The notes: a model not told the origin generated them from the letters alone. Counted from the first letter of the stretch, positions 9,145 to 18,962 are shown. The stretch: DNA of 64,000 nucleotides from Desulfovibrio sp. JY (GCA_021730285.1 CP082962.1:682001-746000); one strand, 5' to 3'. A program made the numbers and translations.

Positions 9145-9291
9145 ATGGAAACAACCAACATTGGAATCAGAAACTTCCCTGTCGAGCTTCGCAAGCAAGC
9201 GAAGATCGCTGCCTTGAAGGAGGGAATTAACCTACAGGAATGGTTTATTAAAGCTGTACAGGAGAAGTTGGAAAGAGACGCCAAGAAGTAA
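9145..9291 (+). CDS. Arc/Mnt-like ribbon-helix-helix repressor, 48 aa
   Basis: METTNIGIRNFPVELRKQAK and the rest of this 48-residue protein fit an Arc-type RHH dimer: an N-terminal beta strand, then two helices. GGAG lies upstream of the ATG at 9145. It precedes a Bro-N antirepressor gene, as Arc precedes Ant in the immI region of phage P22. It likely represses the promoter directly upstream, which has an inverted repeat, and thereby the antirepressor. Confidence 0.72.
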   Translation: METTNIGIRNFPVELRKQAKIAALKEGINLQEWFIKAVQEKLERDAKK

Positions 9292-9361
9292 ACGGCCCGG
9301 CCCGGAGGTACGAACTCCGAACCGAGCCTAACCACAAGCACACCTTACACGGAGGTGCACC

Positions 9362-10342
9362 ATGGCTCCGACCATTTTATCCGAACCCGTTTCGTCGGGC
9401 AATCATGTTATCCCCTTCACCACCCTCAGATTCCACGATCACGATGTTCCTGTTTACGACGTAGAAGGGCGGCCCCATCTCGCGGGTCCCGATCTTGCCA
9501 AACTTCTCGGGTACAGGTCCGTTCGTTCCGTCAACACGATTCACGCCCGGCATGCCGACGAACTTGATCCGCATGCACGGCTCATCACTTTGATGTGTCG
9601 TGACGGGAAACCCCGCGAAACCCGCGCCTACGATGAACCGGGATCGTATTTGCTGACCATGTTTGCCACTACGGAAAATGCAAAGCCTGTTCGACTCTGG
9701 CTGGCCAATCTCCCACGTCGAACACGCGAACTTGCGGCAACAGCCGCGACTTCGATCACTCCGGGTCGCCCCACCACTGCCAAAGAGCGCAACGCGCTCA
9801 CCACGCTCATCAACCGCTACGTGGGCCTGTTGCCCGGCAGCCCAAACCAGGAAGCCTACAAATCCGCATGGCGCAAGGTCCACGATGTGATGGGTATCAA
9901 GGGAATCGAGGAACTGACCGTCGAGCAGCTTCCCCGGGCCGTCGTGTTCGTGCAAAGCCTGATCGATGCCTTGGCCTTGCCTCAGGGCGATGCTCCCAAG
10001 GCCCTTCCGGTCGTCACCCCTCCCCTCTCCACGATTCGGGACTACGCCAGTATCTTCCAATCCTTGCCCAAGGATATGAGGTACTGGCGCGACCTGACCA
10101 ACCGCCTGGGCGACGCCAGCGACAGGTTTCGAGCCGAACTGAGAGCCATCGAAAAGGATGCCATGCGGCCGTTCAAGGAAGACAGACGCGTCGGGATCGC
10201 CACCTTCCTCGATTGCGCTACACTCGATGCCTACAAACAGCTTTTCCGAATTGCCGAGCAAGGGCAACAGACCGCTTTTATGGGCGTGTACGGCGCACTG
10301 AGCGGGCTTGAAAACCTGCATGATTTGCTGCTGCGCGGCTAG
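9362..10342 (+). CDS. Bro-N domain antirepressor-like protein
   Basis: 326 residues. Residues of about 20-120 match the Bro-N domain of phage antirepressors (VYDVEGRPHLAGPDLAKLLGYRS; later YDEPGSYLLTMFA and LWLANLPRRTREL). The C-terminal half is helical and unassigned. Such proteins bind the prophage repressor and trigger induction, or act as DNA-binding regulators. GGAGG lies 6 bp before the ATG. It forms an operon with the RHH gene. The target is probably the CI-like repressor near 50.2 kb, but this is inference. Confidence 0.8.
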   Translation: MAPTILSEPVSSGNHVIPFTTLRFHDHDVPVYDVEGRPHLAGPDLAKLLGYRSVRSVNTIHARHADELDPHARLITLMCRDGKPRETRAYDEPGSYLLTMFATTENAKPVRLWLANLPRRTRELAATAATSITPGRPTTAKERNALTTLINRYVGLLPGSPNQEAYKSAWRKVHDVMGIKGIEELTVEQLPRAVVFVQSLIDALALPQGDAPKALPVVTPPLSTIRDYASIFQSLPKDMRYWRDLTNRLGDASDRFRAELRAIEKDAMRPFKEDRRVGIATFLDCATLDAYKQLFRIAEQGQQTAFMGVYGALSGLENLHDLLLRG

Positions 10343-10358
10343 GCGCGAAAGACAAAAA

Positions 10359-10390
10359 AAGGGCCGTGTTGATTTTTTCAACGCGGCCTT
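10359..10390. terminator. Intrinsic terminator after antirepressor
   Basis: GGCCGTGTTGA pairs with TCAACGCGGCC across a T-rich loop. A-rich and T-containing flanks allow function on either strand. Confidence 0.6.
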
Positions 10391-10481
10391 ATTCCCCTTG
10401 ACCTATCAACTTTTACACAATAGTTCGCTCCTAATACTCCAAGAGGCGCTCCCTATAAACATACTTTCTTAAGAGGTGCGT

Positions 10482-10685
10482 ATGTCAGAATACACTACTA
10501 GATTAATCACCGGCGAGAACGTCGGAGAAATCAAGCAAAATCTTGACAAGTTATTAAGTGAGGCTTCTACAAAAGGATGGTCTTTTGTCAGTATGAACCC
10601 TATATTGACAAAATCAATAACCACTGGACATGGGCAAGCTACGAATCTGTCTTCTATTCATATAGTAATACTTCAAAAGCCGTAA
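10482..10685 (+). CDS. Small DUF4177-like protein
   Basis: 67 residues beginning MSEYTTRLITGENVGEIKQN, with LSEASTKGWSFVSMNPI, the strand-helix pattern of DUF4177-type proteins. GAGG lies before the ATG at 10482. Its function is unknown. It is moderately AT-rich and convergent with the tail gene that ends at 10728. Confidence 0.55.
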   Translation: MSEYTTRLITGENVGEIKQNLDKLLSEASTKGWSFVSMNPILTKSITTGHGQATNLSSIHIVILQKP

Positions 10686-10727
10686 CTTTAGATAACCGAA
10701 GAGCTGGCGAGAGCCCGCCCGATTCTC

Positions 10728-11858
10728 CTACCATACCTTCGACTGCAACCGCACCAACCGTGTGATCGGAGATTCCGCCCGCATTTCCCGACAAATCGGG
10801 CTTTGCAGCCGTATTGTCTCGGTCCCCGTCGCGTCCGTCACCTCGCCGATACGCCAGCCGATGGCCCGGACCAATTGCCGAAGGATGCGCCAACCTGAGG
10901 CCGTCTTTGAACTGGCCAGAACGCGCCATGCGCTGCTGTGCGACAGGCCTGTCATCACCCTCCAGGACGACGCAACCTGCTGGCCGGCATAGATACGCCA
11001 ACCCGACCCAATCTTGACCCCTGCGAGGACTCGCCATCCCATGGCCTGTACTCGGTGCCCGAATACTCTCCATGCCGCGGCTGCCGTCTGGCGCGCAAGG
11101 ATATGCCAGGACAACGCAGCCGTGACGGCAGCCATGACGTGCCATGCCGCCGTGGTCGAGCGTCTGGCGAAGATGCGCCAACCGGACGTCGCCTCATGCT
11201 TATCCAGGACGCGCCAAGCGGTATCGTCGGTCGTTTCCGCCATGTTGCGCCACGAGCTACCGACCTGTGTACTGGCTAGGATACTCCACCCGCATGTGAC
11301 GGAGACAACATTTGAGGACTCCTGCCATACGACGTGCAGTTCGGGGTATCCCGTCCCATTACCAAAGCAGTAAAACGCGCGCTCGGCACCGGAAGAGCTT
11401 CCGTTATCCAGTACAAAGATCTGCAGGGCGTTTCCCGCCGTCCATCCCGTCCGGTCCACGACCTCCTGGATGACGGAAGCGATATCCGGGGAGTCGTAGG
11501 CCTGTGTCGTCCAGTCGCCGGGAGACCAGTTCACACCGTCTGTTTTCGTGCGTCCGTTGGCGTCGGAGACAGAGGACGGCGCGTGCGGGGAGTCGGCCAG
11601 CTCGGCGCGAACGCTCAAGGCTATCGTTTTCGAGGTATGGTTGCCGTTGGAGGTGAGCCGCAAGATCGCGGACGTGATCGTCGCCCCCTGAGGAATGGCG
11701 ACATTTTGGAACCGTGCCCAGGCGCTTTCGCGGTTGCCGCTGTAGTTGCCCGCGGCGGCTGTCCGACCGTTGTAGCCGGTTGATGAAAACCAGCCACCGT
11801 TATTGAACCAATAGCCGGTATCCGTGGACGCTGCAGGGTAAAAGACGGAACTCGCCAT
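10728..11858 (-). CDS. Tail appendage protein with 12-residue tryptophan repeats
   Basis: 376 residues. The N-terminal 180 form a beta-rich, carbohydrate-binding-like domain (starting MASSVFYPAASTDTGYWF; conserved IASVIQEVV and GYPELHVVW). Residues 191-335 carry Trp at every twelfth position, in units of the form W-R-[VI]-[LFMY] plus eight residues, ending in a short basic tail. Similar Trp-x-Val strand repeats occur in tail proteins of some actinobacterial phages. It is the last gene of the late block and follows two small structural genes. A host-contact role is likely. Confidence 0.68.
   Translation of the reverse strand: MASSVFYPAASTDTGYWFNNGGWFSSTGYNGRTAAAGNYSGNRESAWARFQNVAIPQGATITSAILRLTSNGNHTSKTIALSVRAELADSPHAPSSVSDANGRTKTDGVNWSPGDWTTQAYDSPDIASVIQEVVDRTGWTAGNALQIFVLDNGSSSGAERAFYCFGNGTGYPELHVVWQESSNVVSVTCGWSILASTQVGSSWRNMAETTDDTAWRVLDKHEATSGWRIFARRSTTAAWHVMAAVTAALSWHILARQTAAAAWRVFGHRVQAMGWRVLAGVKIGSGWRIYAGQQVASSWRVMTGLSHSSAWRVLASSKTASGWRILRQLVRAIGWRIGEVTDATGTETIRLQSPICREMRAESPITRLVRLQSKVW
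10857..11288 (-). repeat. Twelve tandem 36-bp units (W-R-x repeats)
   Basis: Codons 191-334 of the tail protein form twelve in-frame 36-bp units with no indels, plus a partial thirteenth. The units are diverged in DNA, so the spacing of Trp is selected while the other residues vary. Confidence 0.85.
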
Positions 11859-11874
11859 GGATACCTCTCAGTCT

Positions 11875-12333
11875 TTACGCATACTCGATGCCCAGCGTGG
11901 TTTCGTCCAAGGACAGGTTCCCCGTGCCGGCGGCTACCGTGCGATCGATCCATAACCGGGCATACTCGCCGGCCGGGATGTCGGGCAGCGAAAGTTTAGA
12001 CGCCGAAGTGTAGGCGGCAAAATCGCCGTCCACACTCGGCGCGGTGGACTCGTCGGCGATGGCCGTGGTGGCGTTGAGCGGCGAGGCCTCCAGGCCGAAA
12101 AGGATGTCCGTGCCCGGGCTGGTAGTGCCATTGCAATACACGGCCACGGCCGCCGCAGTGGCGTCACCAACATTGAGAATGTCCAGCGCCCGGTATTCGG
12201 CATCCCCGGCCGTGGCTTCGTCCGGCGACACATTGTCGAAAAGGTTGTTGAGCGCCGTGGACGAAAGCTGATTCGTGGTAGCCGCGCCGCCCAGGCCGTT
12301 GGTGGTCAATCGAAATTGCAGAGTAGCAGCCAT
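11875..12333 (-). CDS. Hypothetical virion protein, beta-rich
   Basis: 152 residues, starting MAATLQFRLTTNGLGGAATTNQ, rich in Ala, Thr and Gly and in predicted beta strands. Not recognised. It lies in the tail block, transcribed with its neighbours with short gaps. It ends in GIEYA 17 bp before the next gene starts. Probably a minor structural protein. Confidence 0.6.
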   Translation of the reverse strand: MAATLQFRLTTNGLGGAATTNQLSSTALNNLFDNVSPDEATAGDAEYRALDILNVGDATAAAVAVYCNGTTSPGTDILFGLEASPLNATTAIADESTAPSVDGDFAAYTSASKLSLPDIPAGEYARLWIDRTVAAGTGNLSLDETTLGIEYA

Positions 12334-12344
12334 AGTGCCTCCCG

Positions 12345-12626
12345 TTATTTATAGACTTCGATGTTGGCCCAATCGCCGCTTCCCGACCATGACGCGTCCG
12401 CCAAGGCCACCACGGCCTGGACACGGTAGATGCCGGATTCGTTCAGTTCCCCGGCTGCGATGGTATGCGAGATGCCGGTTGCGTCATCGGTGACCACGGC
12501 ATCCCAAGTCACGATGCTCCCATCCGGCTTCTTGACCCGCATAGCGACCGTCGCCCCGGTGATGTCCTGGCCGACATCCAGGACGATGACCGTGCCGATG
12601 TCGCCAACGAATAGTTTGTTCTTCAT
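12345..12626 (-). CDS. Hypothetical small phage protein, Ig/BppU-like
   Basis: 93 residues. KLFVGDIGTVIVLDVGQDITGATVAMRVKKPDGS, abbreviated here, has the pattern of the BppU N-terminal domain found in baseplate and tail-tip proteins. The resemblance is by eye only. It lies between the giant polyvalent protein and other tail genes. Confidence 0.5.
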   Translation of the reverse strand: MKNKLFVGDIGTVIVLDVGQDITGATVAMRVKKPDGSIVTWDAVVTDDATGISHTIAAGELNESGIYRVQAVVALADASWSGSGDWANIEVYK

Positions 12627-12647
12627 GTATTGCCCTGCGCCCTTCCT

Positions 12648-15600
12648 TTATTTTTCTACCACCGCCAAAGCCCTTCTCATGGTCTCGACAATGCGCTTGT
12701 CATATTCCCTAAGCCTTGCAGCCTTCTCGTCTTCCGGCAGCCGCCTGGACTCTTCCACCCGCTTCCTCCCGGCCTTCAGTTCAAGCACATGAGCGATGAG
12801 CGCCGCCTTCTTACCGAGAGAATTTTGCACAATGAGCGCACGAGCCTCAGTCTGATGCCCGGATTTAAGCAGTTCCTTCTTTTGCTTATTCAACAAATTA
12901 TAGTCTGCCTGAAGCTCATTGAAGTCATACTTGGTTTTGAGTTCGTCAGTGTCCAGGAATGTGTCCTTGTACCATTCCTCGGCCGCCTTTACTTGGTCCT
13001 GTTCTTTGGTCGTCAGGGTAGCCATGAACTCGGCCCGATCCTTTCTGGCCAGCCCAGCCAGTGGCGCGGAGCGAATGAGCGACTTTTCCAAGTCATCCCC
13101 GGTCACGCCCAAGGCCATCATTTTCCCCAACGCTGTATGGGCTGCCGATTCATCGCCGTAACGCATGGCCTGCTTGAATTCTCGAATGACGCGACTTTTC
13201 GGAGTCGAGTATGAACCGGCCCCCTCCATACCTTTGTCTTCCTTGAATTGGCGGATACGGCCCATAGTATTGTTGTAGGCGATCTCTCCGACGTTGCGGT
13301 TGTAATCCACGGCCTGGAGCCAGGATTGCCAGTACCCCCGGGTGGGTTTGTTCATGAAGGCATCATACTCGTTCTCGGCGCTGAACAGGCGCGCCGCTTC
13401 CCGGGCCCGGTCCTGCATGGGGCGCGGGTTGAACACGTCGGGATAGAGGGACTGTCCCATAGCCAGTTCCAGCGGCGTCTTGAGGAAGGGGGTCAGACCT
13501 CCGGCGATCTTGTTGACCGGCGCCTTGGCCACGGCCTTGAGCACGTCGGCATAGCTGCCCCGGCCGTTTTGCACCTCCTGTATGGCCCCCACGGCATCGG
13601 AGAAGCCGAACCAGCCCAGGAAGTCAGAAAGCGCCCCCTGTAAACGAAGGGTGTGAACGTTTCCATCCTTATCTCTACCGAGGATAAGGTGAAGCTGCTG
13701 CCGATCCAGCGGAGAAAGGCTTTCCTCCTCATCCTTATGAAAAAGATGGTTGTAGGTGGAGATAAGCCCGTACATGGCGGCCATGCGAAGCCCGAGATAC
13801 ACGGTAGCCCGAGCACCAAGTGCGGCCCCGGTGAGACCGGCAGTTTTGAAGCCCTGGCCGATGCCCTGGTCAAAGGCGTTTTTCATGAGCTGGCCGTACC
13901 GCTTGGTGTTGACTTCCATCCACGAATAGAAGGGAATGACCTTGTTGCGCAGGCCCTGGCCATAGTGCGAGACGGCGCCGTAATCGCCCACCAGGGTCCG
14001 GGCCAGCATGGCGGCCTTGTCCTTGGGGTCGGACAGAGCATCCACGATCTTCGGATCAGAAGCGCCGTAGCCGATGGAACGCATGTCCTCGCCGGCATCG
14101 ATGCGGCGCAGGTAGTCCTTGTAGGCCGCAAGGCGCATCCAGTTTTCCCGGAACTGCGTGTAGTCCTGGAGCGTGCGCCATCCCTTGCGCGCCCACGTCA
14201 GAGGATTGACCAGCAAGTTTTTCCCGGAGCGCTCGGCCGCAAGATTATGAAAAGCATCCAGCTTGGCCACGTCGGGAATTTCCTGGACGGACAGGCCGGA
14301 GTCGAACACGCCCCTGGCCACGGCGTCCCGGTAGTCCTGGGAGGGCTCGCCGCCCTTCATGACGTCGCGGAGCTCCCGAATGGCCTCGGGGAGTCGAGCA
14401 AGGGCCTTCGGGTTCCCGGCAAGGACGGCATCCAGGTCGCCAGCCATGTTATTGAGATTGTACTTGATGACCCGGCGCGGGTTCACGAGGACCCACTGCT
14501 TCCAGAGCCCCAGGGGCTTTGAAAGGGCCTGATCGAAGAAACTCCGCTCGGCCTTGGGGCGCAGGTTGTTGAGGGTCTCGACGATGGACTTGGGTAAGAC
14601 CATTTCGGGTTTCTTGCCGCCCACCATGATTTGCTGGCGCACGCCGCTCAGCACGTCGAGGACCACTTCCGGGGCCTGGGCCTGGAAGGCCTTGTCGTCC
14701 ATCTGCAGGGCTTCCATGAGCGAAAGCATAGCCTTGTCGGTGATGCCATTGCCCGTGTGGTAGACAAGCCCTTTGTCAGCCTGGAAGCGGTCATACCCAT
14801 CCGGGATCATCGACTCCCAGGTCTTGTATTTTCCGCCCAGGGCTTCCCGCTTCTGTGCTTCGGTCATGCCCTTGGCGTCCATGCCCATGGTGGCCAAAGC
14901 CCGGAGGTTGGCCTCCTGAGCAGCGGTCTTAACTTGAGGCATCACGTCATACCGACCCTGGATCTTCTTCAGGGTCTCGGCCGTCTTGAGGTCCACCATG
15001 GCCCGCTGCATGAAGGCGTATTCCGCCTCCAGGTAGTTCGCGCTGATGTCCTCGGTGGAGCCTTCGCGGCCCTTGGCGTAGCCGGGCTTGGGCTTCTTGA
15101 GTGTCGAACCCGTGCCCTGCGACTGCTGCCACTCCCGGGCGTATTTCAGGACCTCGTGGCGGAAATAGGCCGGGTTCTTGACCTGGTCTTCGGAGAGAAT
15201 GCCGGCGTCCACCAGCTTCCCCGTCAGATCGTCCATGATGGCTTTGCGTGTGGCCAGGGCGTCCTTAACTTCGGGGGTGACATCAGCGGCCCGGTCTATC
15301 TTCGCCTTTTCCTTGGCCATCGTCTCGGGGGTGAAGCCGAAGGGCAGATCATGGCCCAAGGAAGCTTCGTGGGCCAAATCGTCGAGGATGACCTTGCGCG
15401 TGAAAAGGTCATAAGCTCCCGGGGAGAGCTTGCCTGTGACGGCGCGCAGGTTGCGCACGGCCTCTTCCTTGGCCGCGGTCGGGGCGGCCTCAAGCTGACG
15501 CAAGGCCTCGTGGGCTTCAGCGAATTCCGGTGTATTGGGCATATGGATAAAATGGTGGGTGAAGCCGGCCACCTGCTCCCCGAGCCAAGTTTTCCCGCGC

Positions 15601-18600
15601 TCGGCCATGCCACGTTGGTCCTCGATGCCTTTGGCAGCTTCGCGGAAGCGTGCTTCCACAGCCGGATCCTCGAAAGCTGTCCCGGCGCGCGTGGGAATAG
15701 TTGGCGTTTGTTTTCTAAAAGCGGCGGCGAACTCGGGGCTGTCCAGGTCGACGGGCTTCTGTTCGCCTTCCGCCGCCTGCCGCTGATTCAACTCCTCATA
15801 ACTGGGCATCGCACTGACCGGGACATCAGATTGCAAGGCTTCGCGCATGACCCTGGCGTTGAAGGATTTAATCTCGGCATCGGACATCTTCATGTCCTTG
15901 AGCCAGTAGATGTCGAGCTTTTCCCCGACCGAACGTAATGCGGCACGGATGGCGGCCATGAACCGCTCGTACAGCTTCGGCTCAACGTTATGGGCGTCGG
16001 CCAGCCATTCCGACGCGCCAACCAGCATGTGCAGCCGGTTTCCCGGGTTGAAATCCTTGCCGTACTGACCGCGCATGAGGGTTTCGATTTCGCTGCGGCG
16101 GGCCTCGATGAGAGGATTGAGCACCTTGGCCATCTGCTGGGCGGCCATCCCGTTGTAGGGCTTCTCCTCGGCCAACCGCTCGAAGAGCTGGAACATGGCC
16201 TGGTGTTTCACCTCATGGGTGGCCAGGGCCCGGACCTCGTTTCGGTCGCCCTTGAGGTTCCAGGCCAAGATATAGGAACCGTCCTTGGTGGCGGCTCCGG
16301 TGCTGTTCTTCATCCAGTTCGGGTCCTGGGAATCAAGGCGCGCACGGTCTGCCGGCGGGATATCCTCTGGGGTGTTGGCGACCTTCAGATTGATGTGCTC
16401 GGCCAGCCGATGGCGAACAGGCGAAAGCCACTCTTCGACCGTGGCAGTGGGGACACCCTGGGCGGTCGGGGATTTCCGAAAGCGGCTATCCTCTTTGAAC
16501 ATCGCCCCCGGGAACTGATCCTCGGGAAGTTTCGACTCCGCCTGCGGTTTTGCCGGCTGCGGCTGCGGCTCTCCGGCCAACTGCCTGTTGACGCTATCCC
16601 GCTCGGCCAACAATTCGGGATCGGGCTGTTCCCCCCGGGCTTCAGCCGCCCGAATCTCGGCCTCGACGCCACGGCGTTGGAGCTCAAGCGCCTGCGCTTC
16701 CTGGGGGGCGATGGCGGGGGCTGTTTCCTTTACCCGGCCTTCCCCCGTGATCTCCTGATACTGCTTGATCGCGTCGAGGAATTCCGGCGTCTCGGGGATG
16801 CCGTAGGTCTTTGCGAAGCCTTCCGGCGTGGCCTCCTGTGCCGGCATAGTGGGAGCTTCGTCCAGCCTGGCCGGGAGGCGGTCGCGCCTTTCGGCATCGG
16901 ACACAAGATCGAACCCTTGGCCCTCGGGGAGGGCCGGGGTCTGGTCCAAGCCCGAAAGTTGCTCTTCCTGCAGGGACCGGCCGCCCTGCACGTCCCGGCG
17001 CTGCTCATGCGGGACAAGGTCAAACCCCTGCCCTTCAGGAAGCGCCGGCATCTGCGCCAAAGATTTCGTGGCATCCTCGAACCGCTTGATGGCGTCCAGC
17101 CGGCCGGCTTCGTCCTGTGCCGCCAGGATGTCGTTTCGCGCCTGTTCGGCCTGGGCCTGCATGTCGGCCATGGCTTTGGTCTGTCGCGCTTGGTCCTGCT
17201 GCTCGTCCTGTGCGGACATGATGTTGTCCACCAGGTCCGCCGGCTCCATCTTGTGCGGCTCTTTGATGCCGTAGGAATCGGCAATCTCCATGAGGCGGTC
17301 CTGGGCATCCAGGTCGCCCGTTACCATCTCGGCCAAGTCTTTGCGCGTAAGCGGTGGCGTCTCCCCCGGAGATTCCGGCAATGCCGTCTGCTCCGGGCCA
17401 TAGGGCACGCCCTCGGGTTTCTCGGCCTGCCCCTTCATGGCCTGGTCGAGCTTGAGCAACCCTTCGGTGAAAGGCGTCACCTCAGGACCATCCTGCCCCT
17501 TCAGCGATTCCAGGATGGGGCGGCCCATGGAGATGTCGCGCAAGGCCAGAGACCGTTCGACTTTCCCCGGCATGTTCTCGGCGATATTCTGGGCGATGCC
17601 GTAGACCTGCTGCATCTCCTCCGGGCTGGCCGTCTTGATGAACTTCTCGACTTCCCCGGGCGTGTTGAGCATATCGGCCACGTAGAGCTTCTGCACCGTA
17701 GCGGCCCGCTCGGCAGGGGATTGGCCGCCGACAAGCTCGGCCCCTTTGCCGAGGGTAAAACCGACACCGTGCATGAGCCCGGCGCCCAAGGCGTTGGCCA
17801 AGTAGGCTTCGCCCATCTTCGAGAGCAACCCGGGTTGCACGTTCCCTTTATCGTCCATGGTGTCGTGAAGATTCTCGCCCGTGGCATCCACGGCGTCCTT
17901 CAGGGTCATGTCCGGGTTTTTCGACCATGTGCTGGCCACTTCCTGCGGAATGCTGGACAGGGCCCCGACGGCGCCCGCCGAATTTGCGCCGGCCATGGCC
18001 TGGGTGAACTTGAGCGAAAGGGGGTTCTTGCCGAAGACCTTTCCCAGAACGCCCACGTTGAAAAGGTTCGTGGCTGCGAAAAGAGGTGCTTCGACGGCCG
18101 CGCTTCCATAAGCCGCCTGTGCGGCCCGGGCCGGCTCCGCGCCCTCACCCTTGAACTGCTCGTAGTGACCGCCGGCAAGCTGCCCGGTCGTGGTGACAAG
18201 GCCCAGGATCGGGTTCACGGCACTGGCCACCAGGGAGGGGGCAAACTCCGTTGTCCCTCTGATGGCGCCCTCAAGCATGCCGGATGACTTGCCGCCGGCG
18301 TACCGCTCATCCTCGGGCATGGCCTTTTCCAGGGTCTGCCCGGTTTTCTGCATGGCCTGCTCTCCGGCCTTGGCCCCCTCGCCCACTACTTGGCGCAAAG
18401 CGTCCTCTTCGCTGGTGCCGCCGGCCACCAGTTCCCCGAAGCGTTTGGCGCTCTGCGGATCGGCCAACACGCTGTTGCGGTACGCGTTGACGTCGGCCTG
18501 CTCGGGGTGTTCCGCCTCCCATCCCGTGCGCACGTTCTGTGCTTCCACGGCTTTCGGTATCTGCTTCACCCCGGACTTCAGGCCCTCGATGGCCGCGCCG

Positions 18601-18962
18601 CCAAGCCGGGAAAGGGTAAGTCTGGGCTGACCGTTTGACCCGGCCTCATCTTGGCCGCCGGCCAGGAAGCCCCATAAACCAGACCGTGGGTTTTCCGGCG
18701 GAGTGGCCGCGGGATCAGGCATCACAGTGGGATTGCGCGTTTGATCGGGGGCAACCGGCATGGACGTCTTGGCCGGCGGGGAACTGGTGTCCATAGCCGG
18801 CGTCAACGTAGACGCCTGGGTGGCAAAAAGACCGGCCCTGGGATTATTCGGCACAAGAGACGCCTCAGCATCAAGAGTAGTCCCCCCGGCGACGGCTTTC
18901 CGTGCGGCTTCGCGTCTAGCCATTTCCGCAGTGATATCATCAACATTGTATTGCTGAGGCAT
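12648..18962 (-). CDS. Giant polyvalent/ejection-type phage protein with HExxH motif
   Basis: 2104 residues from ATG 18962, chosen because GGGGAG lies nine bases upstream. The N-terminal 800 residues are hydrophilic, with Gln/Glu/Pro-rich linkers and an imperfect repeat (LPEGQGFDLVPHEQRRD and LPEGQGFDLVSDAERRD). HEVKH at 916-920 is a zinc-protease motif. The C-terminal half has helical regions and hydrophobic segments (LTGAALGARATVYLGLRMAA), as in large polyvalent proteins and ejection proteins of podoviruses. A role in virion interior and DNA entry, possibly peptidoglycan or protein processing, is likely. It is far too long to be chance and shares phage gene composition. Confidence 0.78.
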   Translation of the reverse strand: MPQQYNVDDITAEMARREAARKAVAGGTTLDAEASLVPNNPRAGLFATQASTLTPAMDTSSPPAKTSMPVAPDQTRNPTVMPDPAATPPENPRSGLWGFLAGGQDEAGSNGQPRLTLSRLGGAAIEGLKSGVKQIPKAVEAQNVRTGWEAEHPEQADVNAYRNSVLADPQSAKRFGELVAGGTSEEDALRQVVGEGAKAGEQAMQKTGQTLEKAMPEDERYAGGKSSGMLEGAIRGTTEFAPSLVASAVNPILGLVTTTGQLAGGHYEQFKGEGAEPARAAQAAYGSAAVEAPLFAATNLFNVGVLGKVFGKNPLSLKFTQAMAGANSAGAVGALSSIPQEVASTWSKNPDMTLKDAVDATGENLHDTMDDKGNVQPGLLSKMGEAYLANALGAGLMHGVGFTLGKGAELVGGQSPAERAATVQKLYVADMLNTPGEVEKFIKTASPEEMQQVYGIAQNIAENMPGKVERSLALRDISMGRPILESLKGQDGPEVTPFTEGLLKLDQAMKGQAEKPEGVPYGPEQTALPESPGETPPLTRKDLAEMVTGDLDAQDRLMEIADSYGIKEPHKMEPADLVDNIMSAQDEQQDQARQTKAMADMQAQAEQARNDILAAQDEAGRLDAIKRFEDATKSLAQMPALPEGQGFDLVPHEQRRDVQGGRSLQEEQLSGLDQTPALPEGQGFDLVSDAERRDRLPARLDEAPTMPAQEATPEGFAKTYGIPETPEFLDAIKQYQEITGEGRVKETAPAIAPQEAQALELQRRGVEAEIRAAEARGEQPDPELLAERDSVNRQLAGEPQPQPAKPQAESKLPEDQFPGAMFKEDSRFRKSPTAQGVPTATVEEWLSPVRHRLAEHINLKVANTPEDIPPADRARLDSQDPNWMKNSTGAATKDGSYILAWNLKGDRNEVRALATHEVKHQAMFQLFERLAEEKPYNGMAAQQMAKVLNPLIEARRSEIETLMRGQYGKDFNPGNRLHMLVGASEWLADAHNVEPKLYERFMAAIRAALRSVGEKLDIYWLKDMKMSDAEIKSFNARVMREALQSDVPVSAMPSYEELNQRQAAEGEQKPVDLDSPEFAAAFRKQTPTIPTRAGTAFEDPAVEARFREAAKGIEDQRGMAERGKTWLGEQVAGFTHHFIHMPNTPEFAEAHEALRQLEAAPTAAKEEAVRNLRAVTGKLSPGAYDLFTRKVILDDLAHEASLGHDLPFGFTPETMAKEKAKIDRAADVTPEVKDALATRKAIMDDLTGKLVDAGILSEDQVKNPAYFRHEVLKYAREWQQSQGTGSTLKKPKPGYAKGREGSTEDISANYLEAEYAFMQRAMVDLKTAETLKKIQGRYDVMPQVKTAAQEANLRALATMGMDAKGMTEAQKREALGGKYKTWESMIPDGYDRFQADKGLVYHTGNGITDKAMLSLMEALQMDDKAFQAQAPEVVLDVLSGVRQQIMVGGKKPEMVLPKSIVETLNNLRPKAERSFFDQALSKPLGLWKQWVLVNPRRVIKYNLNNMAGDLDAVLAGNPKALARLPEAIRELRDVMKGGEPSQDYRDAVARGVFDSGLSVQEIPDVAKLDAFHNLAAERSGKNLLVNPLTWARKGWRTLQDYTQFRENWMRLAAYKDYLRRIDAGEDMRSIGYGASDPKIVDALSDPKDKAAMLARTLVGDYGAVSHYGQGLRNKVIPFYSWMEVNTKRYGQLMKNAFDQGIGQGFKTAGLTGAALGARATVYLGLRMAAMYGLISTYNHLFHKDEEESLSPLDRQQLHLILGRDKDGNVHTLRLQGALSDFLGWFGFSDAVGAIQEVQNGRGSYADVLKAVAKAPVNKIAGGLTPFLKTPLELAMGQSLYPDVFNPRPMQDRAREAARLFSAENEYDAFMNKPTRGYWQSWLQAVDYNRNVGEIAYNNTMGRIRQFKEDKGMEGAGSYSTPKSRVIREFKQAMRYGDESAAHTALGKMMALGVTGDDLEKSLIRSAPLAGLARKDRAEFMATLTTKEQDQVKAAEEWYKDTFLDTDELKTKYDFNELQADYNLLNKQKKELLKSGHQTEARALIVQNSLGKKAALIAHVLELKAGRKRVEESRRLPEDEKAARLREYDKRIVETMRRALAVVEK

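Noticed and set aside
15990-18287. 765-codon plus-strand frame opposite the giant polyvalent protein
   Set aside because: Shadow frame of low-complexity composition with no start site and no family features.
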